From Halomonas campaniensis (lineage in GTDB: Bacteria > Pseudomonadota > Gammaproteobacteria > Pseudomonadales > Halomonadaceae): 64,000 bases of DNA. Where the stretch lies: NCBI RefSeq assembly GCF_014193375.1, contig NZ_JACHZF010000010.1:95612-159611 (forward strand), given 5' to 3'. Shown here in pieces: positions 8,397 through 23,054 of this stretch. The number at the start of each line of letters is the position of its first letter. The stretch's first letter is position 1. The position numbers were made by a program, and so were the translations under genes. Below the pieces are notes generated by a model, which was given only the letters and a program-made list of their open reading frames with translations, was not told the DNA's origin and searched no databases.

Positions 8397-10070
8397 TCAG
8401 TGGTGGGGGCGCTGGCTGGCGTCCAGCATCTCCCGGGCATGGGCCAGGGTCCTGTCGGAGAGGTTGACGCCGCCCAGCATGCGGGCCAGCTCGCCGACCC
8501 GGCCGGCCTCGTCGAGCAGCGCCATGCGCGTCAGGGTGGTGTCGCGCTCGGCCTGCTTCTCGATATGCAGGTGCTGGTGGGCCTGGGCGGCCACCTGGGG
8601 CAGGTGGGTCACGGTCATCACCTGGCCCTGCTCGCCCAGCCGGCGCAGCAGCTGGCCGACGATCTCGGCGGTGGCCCCGGAGACGCCCACGTCCACCTCG
8701 TCGAACACCAGGCTGGGAATGGTGGAGTGGCGGGCGGCCACCACCTGGATCGCCAGGCTGATCCGCGACAGCTCGCCGCCGGAGGCGACCCGGGCCAGCG
8801 GCCGCGGCGGCTGGCCCGGGTTGGCGCTGATCAGGAAGCGCAGGGCCTCCAGGCCCTCCGCCGCCGGGGTCTCCCGGGTCTCGATCTCCACCTCGAAGCG
8901 CGCCTTGCCCATGGCCAGGAAGGCGAGCTGCTCCTGAACGGCCTTGCCGAAGCGCCGGGCCGCCTGGCGTCGCGCCTCGCCGACGCGCCGCGCCTGCTCC
9001 TTCCAGCGTTCGCGCAGGGTGTCGACCTCGGCGGAGAGCACCTCGAGGTCCTGGTCGCCCGCCTCGAGCCCCGCCAGCTCGGCCTGCAGGGCGCGGTGCC
9101 GTTCGGTGAGCTCCTCGGGCATCACGTGGTGCTTGCGGGCCAGCCGATGCACCTCGCCCAGGCGCTCCTCCACCCAGGCCAGCCGCTCCGGGTCGAGCTC
9201 GGTGCCGGCGGCGAAGTGGTTGAGCTCGCGGGCCGCCTCCTCGACCTGGATGCGCGCCTCGCCGAGCATCGCCAGGGACTCGGCCAGGCTGCCGCGGTCG
9301 CTTCCCGGCAGCGTCGAGAGGCGGTTGATCGCCTGGGTCAGCAGGGTGACGGCGCCGCCCTCGTCGTTGTCGCAGCACTCGGCGGCGAACTGCGCCTCGC
9401 GCAGGCGCTCCTCGGCGTGGGCCAGCTCCTCCTGCTCCTCCTCCAGCCCCTTCAGCTCGCCCTCGGCCAGGGCCAGCTGGTCCAGCTCTTCCACCTGGTA
9501 GCGCACCAGCTGACGGCGTGCCGCCAGCTCGTCGCCGTCGTCGGCCAGGCGCTTGAGCCGGCGCCGCGCCGCCTGCCAGGCGCGGAAGGTCTCGGCCATC
9601 TCGCCCACCGCCTCGCGGTGGCCGGCGAAGTCGTCGAGCAGGCGCAGGTGGGTCTCCTCGCGCAGCAGCGCCTGGTGGGCGTGCTGGCCGTGGATCTCGA
9701 CCAGCCGTTCGCCCAGCGCCTTGAGGTCGGCGATGGTGGCGGGCTGGCCATTGATCCACGCCCGGGAGCGACCGGCCGCGGTGACCACCCGGCGCAGCAG
9801 GCAGTCGTCGGCGGGCAGCTCGCGGGCCTCGAGCCAGGCGCGTGCCTCGGGCAGCTGGCGGATGTCGAAGCGCGCCGAGAGGTCGGCGCGCTCGGCGCCA
9901 TGGCGCACGCTGCCGGTATCGGCGCGCTCGCCCAGGCAGAGCCCCAGGGCGCCGAGCAGGATCGACTTGCCGGCACCGGTCTCGCCGGTGATGGCGGTCA
10001 TGCCGCCGGCGAGCTCCAGCTCGAGGTGGTCGACGATGGCGAAGTCACGAATGGCGAGTTCAGTCAGCAT
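8397..10070 (-). CDS. recN: DNA repair protein RecN
   Basis: RecN is an SMC-like ATPase that acts in repair of double-strand breaks. The 557-residue protein has Walker A GETGAGKS at residues 29-36, a long coiled-coil centre rich in Glu, Leu and Arg, and a C-terminal half with the signature VASGGELSRISLAIQ followed by Walker B SLVFDEVDVGVSG. The start at 10070 follows the ribosome binding site GGGAGG and gives the usual N-terminus MLTELAIRDFAIVD. An imperfect LexA box lies about 75 bases upstream, consistent with SOS control. Confidence 0.96.
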   Translation of the reverse strand: MLTELAIRDFAIVDHLELELAGGMTAITGETGAGKSILLGALGLCLGERADTGSVRHGAERADLSARFDIRQLPEARAWLEARELPADDCLLRRVVTAAGRSRAWINGQPATIADLKALGERLVEIHGQHAHQALLREETHLRLLDDFAGHREAVGEMAETFRAWQAARRRLKRLADDGDELAARRQLVRYQVEELDQLALAEGELKGLEEEQEELAHAEERLREAQFAAECCDNDEGGAVTLLTQAINRLSTLPGSDRGSLAESLAMLGEARIQVEEAARELNHFAAGTELDPERLAWVEERLGEVHRLARKHHVMPEELTERHRALQAELAGLEAGDQDLEVLSAEVDTLRERWKEQARRVGEARRQAARRFGKAVQEQLAFLAMGKARFEVEIETRETPAAEGLEALRFLISANPGQPPRPLARVASGGELSRISLAIQVVAARHSTIPSLVFDEVDVGVSGATAEIVGQLLRRLGEQGQVMTVTHLPQVAAQAHQHLHIEKQAERDTTLTRMALLDEAGRVGELARMLGGVNLSDRTLAHAREMLDASQRPHH

Positions 10071-10141
10071 GACGCCTCCCGGGGGCTGTGCCGGCCAACG
10101 CCCCGCGGCGGCCGGCAGACTACTGGTCATTCATCCATTAT

Positions 10142-10157
10142 GTGTTCGTTTATACAG
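10142..10157 (-). promoter_or_regulatory. Imperfect LexA (SOS) box upstream of recN
   Basis: On the minus strand CTGTATAAACGAACAC matches the CTGT-N8-ACAG LexA consensus except for the last base. It lies 72 bases before the recN start, where a promoter operator is expected. recN is a classical SOS gene. Confidence 0.6.
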
Positions 10158-10210
10158 TAGTCGAGGATGGCCAACAATGCACGGTTCGTCGCCTGCCGCT
10201 CGCTTCCCGC

Positions 10211-10239
10211 CTTGAGTTCGCCACAGCCAGCCCCATATA
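10211..10239 (+). promoter_or_regulatory. Sigma-32 heat-shock promoter of grpE
   Basis: CTTGAGT and CCCCATATA separated by 13 bases match the sigma-32 consensus (CTTGAAA, about 13-15 bases, CCCCATNTA) closely. It lies 93 bases before the grpE start. Confidence 0.88.
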
Positions 10240-10331
10240 CCCCGCAGCACCGAGTCAACCCGACCGTCTTGTCTGCCGGTGGCCAGGGGCCGCCGCACCC
10301 GTTATTCAGCAAACCGCTTCAGGAGAGACCC

Positions 10332-10949
10332 ATGGCCAAAGACCCCCAGACCCCGCTGGACGAGGAACTCGCCCGCCAGGAGCAGGACGCCGACCCGCAG
10401 CCGGCCGAGGGCGAGCTGGAGGAAGCCGTCGAGGCGGCCGAGCAGGCCGAGGCCGTCAGCGACGGCGTCGACAACCCGGAGGCCGAGGTGCTGGCGGCCC
10501 GCGTCGAGGAGCTCGAGCAGAGCGTGGCCGAGGCCAAGGACCAGGCGCTGCGTGCCGCCGCCGAGGCGCAGAACGTGCGCCGCCGCGCCGAGCAGGAAGC
10601 CGAGAAGGCCCGCAAGTTCGCCCTGGAGAAGTTCGTCAAGGAGCTGCTGCCGGTGGTCGACAGCCTGGAGAAGGCGCTGGAGGCCATGGCCGACGAGGCC
10701 ACCGAGGCCCATCGTGAGGGCGTCTCCATGACCCTGAAGATGCAGCAGGACGTGCTGGCCAAGTTCGGCGTCGAGGTGGTGGAGCCCGCCGGCGAGCCCT
10801 TCGACCCGCAGTTCCACGAGGCCATGGCCATGGTGCCCAACCCGGAGATGGAGCCCAACACCGTCATGGAAGTGATGCAGAAGGGCTACCTGCTCAACGG
10901 CCGTCTGGTCCGCCCGGCCATGGTGGTGGTCAGCCAGGCCGCCGGCTGA
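10332..10949 (+). CDS. grpE: Nucleotide exchange factor GrpE
   Basis: GrpE releases ADP from DnaK and so resets the chaperone cycle. The 205-residue protein has a long acidic N-terminal extension (about residues 1-55), the dimerising helix with [21 protein letters not shown], and the C-terminal beta domain with [18 protein letters not shown] and [20 protein letters not shown] 10332 follows AGGAGAG (10320-10326). It is the first gene of the grpE-dnaK-dnaJ set and has its own sigma-32 promoter. Confidence 0.96.
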   Translation: MAKDPQTPLDEELARQEQDADPQPAEGELEEAVEAAEQAEAVSDGVDNPEAEVLAARVEELEQSVAEAKDQALRAAAEAQNVRRRAEQEAEKARKFALEKFVKELLPVVDSLEKALEAMADEATEAHREGVSMTLKMQQDVLAKFGVEVVEPAGEPFDPQFHEAMAMVPNPEMEPNTVMEVMQKGYLLNGRLVRPAMVVVSQAAG

Positions 10950-10977
10950 CGCGGGTCAACAAATCCGTGCCGCGGGG

Positions 10978-11006
10978 CTTGAAAAGCGTCATGCGGCCCC
11001 CAGATA
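10978..11006 (+). promoter_or_regulatory. Sigma-32 heat-shock promoter of dnaK
   Basis: CTTGAAA and CCCCAGATA are 13 bases apart, a near-consensus sigma-32 promoter with the same spacing as the one ahead of grpE. It lies in the grpE-dnaK gap, 73 bases before dnaK. Confidence 0.88.
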
Positions 11007-11078
11007 GACGACAACTCCGCGGCGCACGCCGCAGAACACGACTCTCAGATTCATTGCAACGACTTTCGAGGATTTCCT

Positions 11079-13010
<1,932 letters not shown>

Positions 13011-13036
13011 ACCACGCATCTGAACCACGGATGACG

Positions 13037-13065
13037 CCAGCGCGGGGGCCAGACTCCCGCGTTGG
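13037..13065 (+). terminator. Hairpin between dnaK and dnaJ
   Basis: CCAGCGCGGG pairs with CCCGCGTTGG (nine Watson-Crick pairs and one G-U) and is followed by TGTTT. It may end part of the transcripts and so keep dnaJ below dnaK, or protect the dnaK message. Confidence 0.5.
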
Positions 13066-13101
13066 TGTTTCCGCGGTACCGCGACGGAGGCGGACCGATC
13101 C

Positions 13102-14253
13102 ATGTCCAAACGTGATTATTACGAGGTGCTGGGCGTAGAGCGCGGGGCCGATCAGAAAGAGATCAAGAAGGCCTACCGACGCCTGGCCCAGAAGTACCAC
13201 CCCGACCGCAACCCCGACGACGAGACCTCGGCGGAGAAGTTCCGCGAGGTCTCCGAGGCCTACGAGGTGCTCAGCGACGGCGAGAAGCGCGCCGCCTATG
13301 ACCAGTTCGGCCACGCCGGCGTGGACGGCCAGGCCGGCGGCTTCGGCGGCGGCGGCTTCGGTGGCGCCGGTCCCGGGGGCTTCAGCGACATCTTCGGCGA
13401 TGTCTTCGGCGACATCTTCGGCGGGGGTGGCGGGCGCCGCAATCCCAACGCCCCGGCCCGCGGCAGCGACCTGCGCTACAACCTCGAGCTCGACCTCGAG
13501 AGCGCCGTGGCCGGCACCACCGTGGATATCCGCGTGCCGCGCCACGTGGAGTGCGAACGCTGCGACGGCGGCGGTGCCGAGCCGGGCTCCAGCAAGGAGA
13601 CCTGCCCGACCTGTGCCGGCCATGGCCAGGTGCGCATGCAGCAGGGCTTCTTCGCCGTGCAGCAGACCTGCCCGACCTGCCACGGCTCCGGGCAGCACAT
13701 CAAGGTGCCCTGCCACAAGTGCAACGGCGAGGGCCGCGTGCGCGAGACCCGCACCCTGTCGGTGAAGATCCCGGCCGGGGTGGATACCGGCGACCGCATC
13801 CGCCTCAATGGCGAGGGCGAGGCCGGCCTCAACGGCGGGCCGCCCGGGGACCTCTATGTCCAGGTGGCGATCAAGCCGCACCACATCTTCCAGCGCGACG
13901 GCCGCCACCTGCAGTGCGAGGTGCCGATCAACTTCGTCGATGCCGCCCTGGGTGGCGAGCTGGAGGTGCCGACCCTGGACGGCCGGGTCAAGCTGAAGAT
14001 CCCGCCGGAGACCCAGACCGGCAAGCTCTTCCGCCTGCGCGGCAAGGGCGTCAAGCCGGTGCGCGGCGGCCCCGCCGGCGATCTGCTCTGCAAGGTGGTG
14101 GTGGAGACCCCGGTGAAGCTCAACGAGGATCAGAAGGAGCTGCTGCGCCAGTTCCAGGACAGCCTCGGCGGCACCAACAGCGCCCACCACTCGCCCAGGA
14201 AGAGCGGCTTCTTCGACGGCGTGAAGAAGTTCTTCGAGGACATGAAGCCGTAA
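13102..14253 (+). CDS. dnaJ: Chaperone DnaJ (Hsp40)
   Basis: DnaJ delivers clients to DnaK and stimulates its ATPase. The 383-residue type I protein has a J domain with HPD at residues 33-35, a Gly/Phe-rich linker (about 72-115), and four zinc-finger repeats: [24 protein letters not shown] and CHKCNGEG. The two C-terminal substrate-binding domains follow. The start has the ribosome binding site GGAGG. It lies 91 bases after dnaK and ends before a perfect hairpin shared with the converging HNH gene. Confidence 0.97.
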   Translation: MSKRDYYEVLGVERGADQKEIKKAYRRLAQKYHPDRNPDDETSAEKFREVSEAYEVLSDGEKRAAYDQFGHAGVDGQAGGFGGGGFGGAGPGGFSDIFGDVFGDIFGGGGGRRNPNAPARGSDLRYNLELDLESAVAGTTVDIRVPRHVECERCDGGGAEPGSSKETCPTCAGHGQVRMQQGFFAVQQTCPTCHGSGQHIKVPCHKCNGEGRVRETRTLSVKIPAGVDTGDRIRLNGEGEAGLNGGPPGDLYVQVAIKPHHIFQRDGRHLQCEVPINFVDAALGGELEVPTLDGRVKLKIPPETQTGKLFRLRGKGVKPVRGGPAGDLLCKVVVETPVKLNEDQKELLRQFQDSLGGTNSAHHSPRKSGFFDGVKKFFEDMKP

Positions 14254-14277
14254 GTGGCATCGTGCCTCGTGGAGACA

Positions 14278-14315
14278 GACCGGGCCCCGGCATCGTGAGA
14301 TGCCGGGGCCCGGTC
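14278..14315. terminator. Bidirectional hairpin between dnaJ and the HNH gene
   Basis: GACCGGGCCCCGGCATC and GATGCCGGGGCCCGGTC form a perfect 17-bp stem with loop GTGA. It sits between converging genes and lacks a strong T run on either strand. Confidence 0.7.
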
Positions 14316-14340
14316 GCGTTCAGGGCCGGGTGAGGCGCGC

Positions 14341-15297
14341 TCAGCGCTGGAGGTGGTCCAGGCGCCAGGCCAGGGCGTCGCGATCCGGTTGCCAGCGCGG
14401 ATCCTGAGGCAGCACCAGCGGCTGGCCGTCCAGCTCGCAAAGCCAGAGGTTGTCGGGCACCAGGGCGTCCACCGCCGGGCTGACGTGCCAGCGGTGGTCA
14501 GGGCCAGGGGCGATCAGCTGGCTGTCCATGGCCCAGTGCAGGTTGGGTGTCAGCGCGATGCCATTCATCGGGCGGTCGTCCTGGCTCTCGGCGAAGGGCA
14601 CCAGGTGGGCGGCCTCCACCAGGTAGCGGTAGTCGGGGGTGATATAGCGCAGCCGGCTCGCCGCGCAGCGGTAGTCGTAGGCGTCCAGTACCAGCGAGCG
14701 AAAGGCGGCGGAGCGGGCCTTTTCCTGCTGGGGTGAGCCGGGTCTTGAGCCCTTGAGCTGCTCTGGTGCCTTCTCGTAGGCGCCACTGGCAAAGGCCTCT
14801 TCCAGGTAGTCATGCAGTCGTGCCTGCAGGTCGGCGCTGGACGTGAAATGGCGGGCGATGATCAGTGCGGCGGCTTCTCGGGCTGAGGTCTCCTGTTCCA
14901 GCAAGTCATAGAGCGCCGGGTGAAGCCGGGCGGTGGTAAAGCGCTTGAGCAACTGATCGAGAGACTTGGGCGCTCCCAACTGGTCGATGACCGCGTTCAG
15001 TGCCTCCGAGAGCACGGGCTGCCAGAGGGTCCCACCTTCATCACCGGGGCCCTTGTCGCTGGTGAGGAACCAGAGAGGCAGCCAGGGGCGTGCATGCTCC
15101 CGTTTGCCGGCGGCAAGCTCGTACAGGTCGTGATAGCGGGCAAGCAGCCGATCGTCGATGGCGACCCGGGGCGAGACGATATGCCCCGCCTGGATCTCGC
15201 AGATGATGGCCAACAGCAGGCAGGGCTTGTTGGGGGCCGGCTTTCCCTTGCTGTGCCCGACCCTCAGCCGTGTCAGGCAGCCAAGTGTCTCCTCCAT
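14341..15297 (-). CDS. HNH endonuclease, possible type IV (modified-DNA) restriction enzyme
   Basis: The 318-residue protein has two parts. The C-terminal third is an HNH nuclease of the COG3440 type: FRSLVLDAYDYRCAASRL, then EAAHLVPFAESQDDRPMNG and NLHWAMDSQLI, giving the His, Asn and His ligands. The N-terminal part, with KGKPAPNKPCLLLAIICEI and a later PLWFLTSD, resembles the phosphorothioate-binding (SBD) domain joined to HNH domains in ScoMcrA-like type IV enzymes. That link is from memory of the family and uncertain. I chose ATG 15297 because GGGGAG precedes it; a GTG at 15333 is the alternative. The gene lies alone between dnaJ and a DUF2218 gene, with no methylase or dnd gene near, as expected for an orphan type IV enzyme. 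Confidence 0.72.
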   Translation of the reverse strand: MEETLGCLTRLRVGHSKGKPAPNKPCLLLAIICEIQAGHIVSPRVAIDDRLLARYHDLYELAAGKREHARPWLPLWFLTSDKGPGDEGGTLWQPVLSEALNAVIDQLGAPKSLDQLLKRFTTARLHPALYDLLEQETSAREAAALIIARHFTSSADLQARLHDYLEEAFASGAYEKAPEQLKGSRPGSPQQEKARSAAFRSLVLDAYDYRCAASRLRYITPDYRYLVEAAHLVPFAESQDDRPMNGIALTPNLHWAMDSQLIAPGPDHRWHVSPAVDALVPDNLWLCELDGQPLVLPQDPRWQPDRDALAWRLDHLQR

Positions 15298-15441
15298 GGC
15301 GATCTCCCCGTGTTCCGTCAGGCATGGCGCCACGGTATCACGTGACCCGTCGCACGGGGGCGCCGCGTGAAAGCGCGTGCTTGGCTTCAGCGGTGGGGCG
15401 GCATAGTCTGGGGACTCGATGAACCTGCCAGGAGGTGTGCC

Positions 15442-15720
15442 ATGCCGATTTCACGAGCCGAGCTGCCCGCGGAGGACGCGGCGTCGCTGATCGACCAGCT
15501 CTGCGAGCGCTGGGCCGATGCCGAGGCGGTCGACCGGACCAGCGACCCGGTCCGCATCGACTTCGCCAACGGCAGCTGCTACCTCCAGGCGCAGCCGGAC
15601 AAGCTGCTGGTGGTGGTCGAGGCGGTCGATGACGAGACCCATGACCAGCTGGAAGGCGAGGTCGACGCCGCCCTGGAGGCCCTCAAGGGCGTCTCGCTGG
15701 ACATCGTCTGGGAGGCGTGA
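15442..15720 (+). CDS. DUF2218 family protein
   Basis: This 92-residue cytoplasmic protein fits the DUF2218 family of small alpha/beta proteins: an opening with a helix (DAASLIDQLCERWADA), a strand segment VRIDFANGSCYLQA, and a closing helix and strand ending in VSLDIVW. The function of the family is unknown; in other bacteria members are often next to siderophore or metal genes, which is not the case here. ATG 15442 follows AGGAGGTG. The end overlaps the start of the next gene. Confidence 0.75.
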   Translation: MPISRAELPAEDAASLIDQLCERWADAEAVDRTSDPVRIDFANGSCYLQAQPDKLLVVVEAVDDETHDQLEGEVDAALEALKGVSLDIVWEA

Positions 15721-16631
15721 GCGTCGCGGTCACCCCGGCGGCCGCCCACCTGGGCATGCTGCTCTGGGCGGTGCTGGTGGGCCTGTCGTTTCCCGCCGTG
15801 GGGCTGATGAGCGAGCTGCCACCGCTGTCGCTCACCGCCCTGCGTTTCGCCATCGCCTGCGGTGCGCTGTGGTGGCTGGCGCGCCGCTCGCCGGGGTTCC
15901 TGCCGTCCTGGCGGCTGCTGCCGCTCTACGCCCTCATGGGCCTCTGCCTGGCCGGCTTCTTCGGCGCCATGTTCTGGGCGGCCCACCACGCCACGGCCCT
16001 CTCCATGGCGACCCTCTACGTCACCGTGCCGCTGCTGGCCTTCCTGCTGGGGCTGGGCCTGCGGGTGGAGCGCCCGGGCTGGCGGCTGCCGGCGGTCCTC
16101 GCGCTGGGGGCCCTCGGCGCCCTGGGGCTGGCCGTCGCCGAGGCGTGGCAGCAGGGCGGTCGCCTGCGCTTCGGGGTCGGCGAGGCGGTGTTCTTCCTGG
16201 GCTGTGTCTCCACGGCGCTCTACCCGGTGCTCAGCAAGTGGGGGCTGGCCACGGGGCGCTTGCCGGCCTCGGCGGCGGTGCGCACCTTCTGGAGCCTGGG
16301 AGCGGGCGGCGTGCTGATCGGCCTGGTCGGGCTCGCGGTCGAGCCGCTGGGCGTGCTGGCCACCATGAGCGCCCGGGACCTGGCGCTGCTCGTCTACCTG
16401 GGGCTCTTCTCCAGCGCCCTGACCTTCTGGCTGATGCAGCGGGCCACCGCGGCGCTGACGCCGGGGGTGGTCACCGCCTACGGCTACCTGGTGCCCTTCG
16501 TCTCCATGCTGCTGCTGTTCGTGCAGTCGCCGGCCCGCATCGGCTGGGCCTGGCTGCCCGGCAGCCTTACGGTGCTGGTGGCCATGGGGCTGCTGATGCG
16601 GCGCGAGCGGCCCGAGGCGCCGGCCGGATAG
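15717..16631 (+). CDS. DMT superfamily (EamA) transporter
   Basis: This 304-residue protein has about ten membrane helices in two EamA repeats, the first with SLTALRFAIACGALWWLA and the second with ALLVYLGLFSSALTFWLMQR and TPGVVTAYGYLVPFVSM. The family exports amino acids or other metabolites; this member's substrate is unknown. The GTG start at 15717 overlaps the TGA of the DUF2218 gene, so the two are coupled. It is not closely similar to the other DMT protein at 1875-2723. Confidence 0.85.
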   Translation: MSVAVTPAAAHLGMLLWAVLVGLSFPAVGLMSELPPLSLTALRFAIACGALWWLARRSPGFLPSWRLLPLYALMGLCLAGFFGAMFWAAHHATALSMATLYVTVPLLAFLLGLGLRVERPGWRLPAVLALGALGALGLAVAEAWQQGGRLRFGVGEAVFFLGCVSTALYPVLSKWGLATGRLPASAAVRTFWSLGAGGVLIGLVGLAVEPLGVLATMSARDLALLVYLGLFSSALTFWLMQRATAALTPGVVTAYGYLVPFVSMLLLFVQSPARIGWAWLPGSLTVLVAMGLLMRRERPEAPAG

Positions 16632-17495
<864 letters not shown>

Positions 17496-17764
17496 TGATA
17501 GGGGCATGGCGAAGGCTCGAGGCTGTTCCGGCGACAGGCCCCGGAGCGCCGGACCGTCGAGGAGGCGCTGTGAATGCCTCCCTGTACGCTACCTCCGCCA
17601 TCCCTGGTCTCCGGCCCCCTCTCCGACCTGTCCCCGGCGCCTCTCGCTGCATGTCATGGCACATGCCTTCGAGGGGTAACTCCTCGGGGGTAGTCGCCGG
17701 GCGGCGTTTCCTGTAATATCCCCAAAATTTTGGCCGGGCGCATGGGCGAAAGCCCCCTTCACAG

Positions 17765-17809
17765 CGCTTGTTGCTTCGGCCCAGCATTCCGAGCGAATGA
17801 CAACAAGCG
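17765..17809 (+). promoter_or_regulatory. Candidate antiterminator hairpin in the carA leader
   Basis: CGCTTGTTG (17765-17773) is the exact complement of CAACAAGCG (17801-17809). The 3' arm includes the first five bases of the following terminator stem, so the two hairpins cannot form together. A weak promoter with -10 TAATAT (17714-17719) would start the leader just upstream. Confidence 0.55.
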
Positions 17810-17849
17810 GGATGAAACCGGTCTTCATCGGGTTTCGTCCCGCTTTTTT
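17805..17849 (+). terminator. Terminator/attenuator upstream of carA
   Basis: AAGCGGGATGAAACC pairs with GGTTTCGTCCCGCTT (14 Watson-Crick pairs and one G-U), followed by six T. It lies 83 bases before the carA start, inside the probable leader. It could simply end dapB transcripts, but it is 310 bases past dapB. Confidence 0.85.
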
Positions 17850-17931
17850 GCGGGCTGGCCACCGGTAGCACCATTCCTTGACGAGCTGTCGTTGCATGGC
17901 TGTCGTTACACAGATATGGGAGGACGTTGCA

Positions 17932-19077
17932 TTGAACAGACCCGCGATACTGGCCCTGGAAGACGGAAGCGTATTTCACGGCACGGCGATCGGCGCCGAT
18001 GGACAGACCAGCGGTGAGGTGGTGTTCAATACGGCCATGACCGGCTACCAGGAGATCCTGACCGACCCCTCCTATACCCGCCAGATCGTCACCCTGACCT
18101 ACCCCCATATCGGCAACACCGGCGTCAACGCCGAGGACGTGGAGTCCGGCGCCATCGCCGCCGCGGGCCTGGTGATCCGCGACCTGCCGCTGCTGGCCAG
18201 CAACTTCCGCTGCGAGCAGAGCCTCTCCGACTACCTCACGAGCCAGAACGTGCTGGGCATCGCCGACATCGATACCCGCCGGCTGACCCGCATCCTGCGC
18301 GACAAGGGCTCCCAGAACGGCGCCATCCTGGCCGGCGCCGAGGCCGAGGGCGAGGACGCCGTGGAGCGCGCCCTGGCCGCCGCCAAGGCCTTCCCGGGCC
18401 TCAAGGGCATGGACCTGGCCAAGGTGGTCTCCTGCCAGACCCCCTACGAGTGGAGCGAGGGCGAGTGGGCCCTGGGCCAGGGCTACGCCGACGCGGCCAA
18501 GGCCGAGCGCCCCTTCCACGTGGTCGCCTACGACTACGGCGTCAAGCGCAACATCCTGCGCATGCTCGCCTCGCGGGGCTGCCGGCTCACCGTGGTGCCG
18601 GCCCAGGCCCCGGCGGCCGAGGTGCTGGCCATGGCCCCGGACGGCATCTTCCTGGCCAACGGCCCGGGTGACCCCGAGCCCTGCGACTACGCCATCACCG
18701 CGATCCGGGAGATCCTCGAGACCGAGATCCCGGTGTTCGGCATCTGCCTGGGCCACCAGCTGCTGGCGCTGGCCAGCGGTGCCAAGACGGTGAAGATGGG
18801 CCACGGTCACCACGGCGCCAACCACCCGGTGCAGGACCTCGACACCGGTCACGTGATGATCACCAGCCAGAACCACGGTTTCGCCGCCGACGAGGCAACC
18901 CTGCCGGCCAACCTGCGCGCCACCCACCGCTCGCTGTTCGACGGCACCCTGCAGGGCATCGAGCGCACCGACCGCCCGGCCTTCAGCTTCCAGGGGCACC
19001 CGGAAGCCAGCCCCGGCCCCAAGGACGTGTCGCCGCTCTTCGACCGCTTCGTCGAGATGATGAAGGCTCGCCGCTAG
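17932..19077 (+). CDS. carA: Carbamoyl-phosphate synthase small subunit CarA
   Basis: CarA hydrolyses glutamine and channels ammonia to CarB for carbamoyl phosphate, used for arginine and pyrimidines. The 381-residue protein has the CarA N-terminal domain ([20 protein letters not shown]) and a class I glutamine amidotransferase domain with nucleophile Cys in FGICLGHQ and the His/Glu of GHPEASPG. I chose the TTG at 17932 because GGGAGGA precedes it by 7 bases and the protein then begins [12 protein letters not shown] like its relatives; an in-frame ATG at 17896 lacks a binding site. The leader upstream looks attenuated. Confidence 0.96.
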   Translation: MNRPAILALEDGSVFHGTAIGADGQTSGEVVFNTAMTGYQEILTDPSYTRQIVTLTYPHIGNTGVNAEDVESGAIAAAGLVIRDLPLLASNFRCEQSLSDYLTSQNVLGIADIDTRRLTRILRDKGSQNGAILAGAEAEGEDAVERALAAAKAFPGLKGMDLAKVVSCQTPYEWSEGEWALGQGYADAAKAERPFHVVAYDYGVKRNILRMLASRGCRLTVVPAQAPAAEVLAMAPDGIFLANGPGDPEPCDYAITAIREILETEIPVFGICLGHQLLALASGAKTVKMGHGHHGANHPVQDLDTGHVMITSQNHGFAADEATLPANLRATHRSLFDGTLQGIERTDRPAFSFQGHPEASPGPKDVSPLFDRFVEMMKARR

Positions 19078-19129
19078 GCGGGCCCTCGATTCGTCGCCCT
19101 TCGTCACCCTTATTCAAGCGGGAAGCACC

Positions 19130-22371
<3,242 letters not shown>

Positions 22372-22375
<4 letters not shown>

Positions 22376-22848
22376 ACAAGGTCCCGATGACCGTTGCCGG
22401 TGAGGCACGCCTGCGCAAGGAGCTCGAGGAGCTCAAGAGTGAGGCGCGTCCGAAGGTGATTGCCGCCATCGCCGAGGCCCGCGAGCACGGCGATCTCAAG
22501 GAGAACGCCGAGTACCATGCGGCCCGCGAGCAGCAGGGCTTCATCGAGGGGCGTATCCAGGAGATCGAGGGCAAGCTCTCCAACGCCCAGGTGATCGACG
22601 TCACCAAGCTGCCCCAGACCGGCAAGGTGATCTTCGGCGTCACCGTGGAGCTGATCAACCTCGATACCGACGAGGAGGTCACCTATCGCATCGTCGGCGA
22701 GGACGAGGCCGACATCAAGGCCGGCCGGATCTCGGTCACCTCGCCCATCGCCCGTGCGCTGATCGGCAAGGAAGAGGGCGACGTGGTGGTGGTCAAGACC
22801 CCCGGCGGCAACGTCGAGTACGAGATCGGAGGCGTCCAGCACCTGTAA
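22372..22848 (+). CDS. greA: Transcription elongation factor GreA
   Basis: GreA enters the secondary channel of stalled RNA polymerase and triggers cleavage of the backtracked transcript. The 158-residue protein has the N-terminal coiled coil with the tip acidic residues in [18 protein letters not shown] (Asp and Glu) and the C-terminal FKBP-like domain ending in [20 protein letters not shown] precedes the ATG, which overlaps the carB stop. A carA-carB-greA operon is also known in Pseudomonas aeruginosa. Confidence 0.97.
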
Positions 22849-22873
22849 GCGCCGAGCTGCAAGCTACAAGAAA

Positions 22874-22903
22874 GCCCCGCAGGCATCCGCCTGCGGGGCT
22901 TTT
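22874..22903 (+). terminator. Rho-independent terminator of the carAB-greA operon
   Basis: GCCCCGCAGGC and GCCTGCGGGGC form an 11-bp stem with a four-base loop, then TTTT. It lies 25 bases past greA. Confidence 0.93.
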
Positions 22904-22919
22904 GGTGTATGGAGCCGTG

Positions 22920-23038
22920 GTAGGAGGGATGCTTCGCATCGCGACTGGCGCCGCAGGCGCCCGGCAGTGTCGGCCGGCTCGGGGTGGTCTGTTCGGGAGG
23001 CCTTCGGCCTCTGTCGCGAGACAGAGTCTCCCTCCTAC
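22920..23038. repeat. Pair of REP-like elements in inverted orientation
   Basis: The first unit (22920-22945, plus strand) reads GTAGGAGGGA, a small hairpin TGCTTCGCA, then TCGCGAC. The second (23013-23038, minus strand) reads GTAGGAGGGA, a hairpin GACTCTGTC, then TCGCGAC. The conserved ends and variable hairpin are like the GTAGGAGCG-type REP elements of Pseudomonas and Xanthomonas. The pair lies between the greA terminator and the end of yhbY, both of which converge here. Confidence 0.75.
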
Positions 23039-23054
23039 CTGCTTGGGTCGGGCG

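Noticed and set aside
17570..17716. A 48-codon GTG frame with GGAGG ahead of it, as a carA leader peptide
   Set aside because: It ends 49 bases before the antiterminator and upstream of the likely transcription start, and has no run of regulatory codons such as Arg. Not supported enough to call.
22920..23038. REP region as a terminator or an RNA gene
   Set aside because: A good terminator for greA is already present at 22874-22903, and the conserved ends with unlike hairpins fit REP units better.
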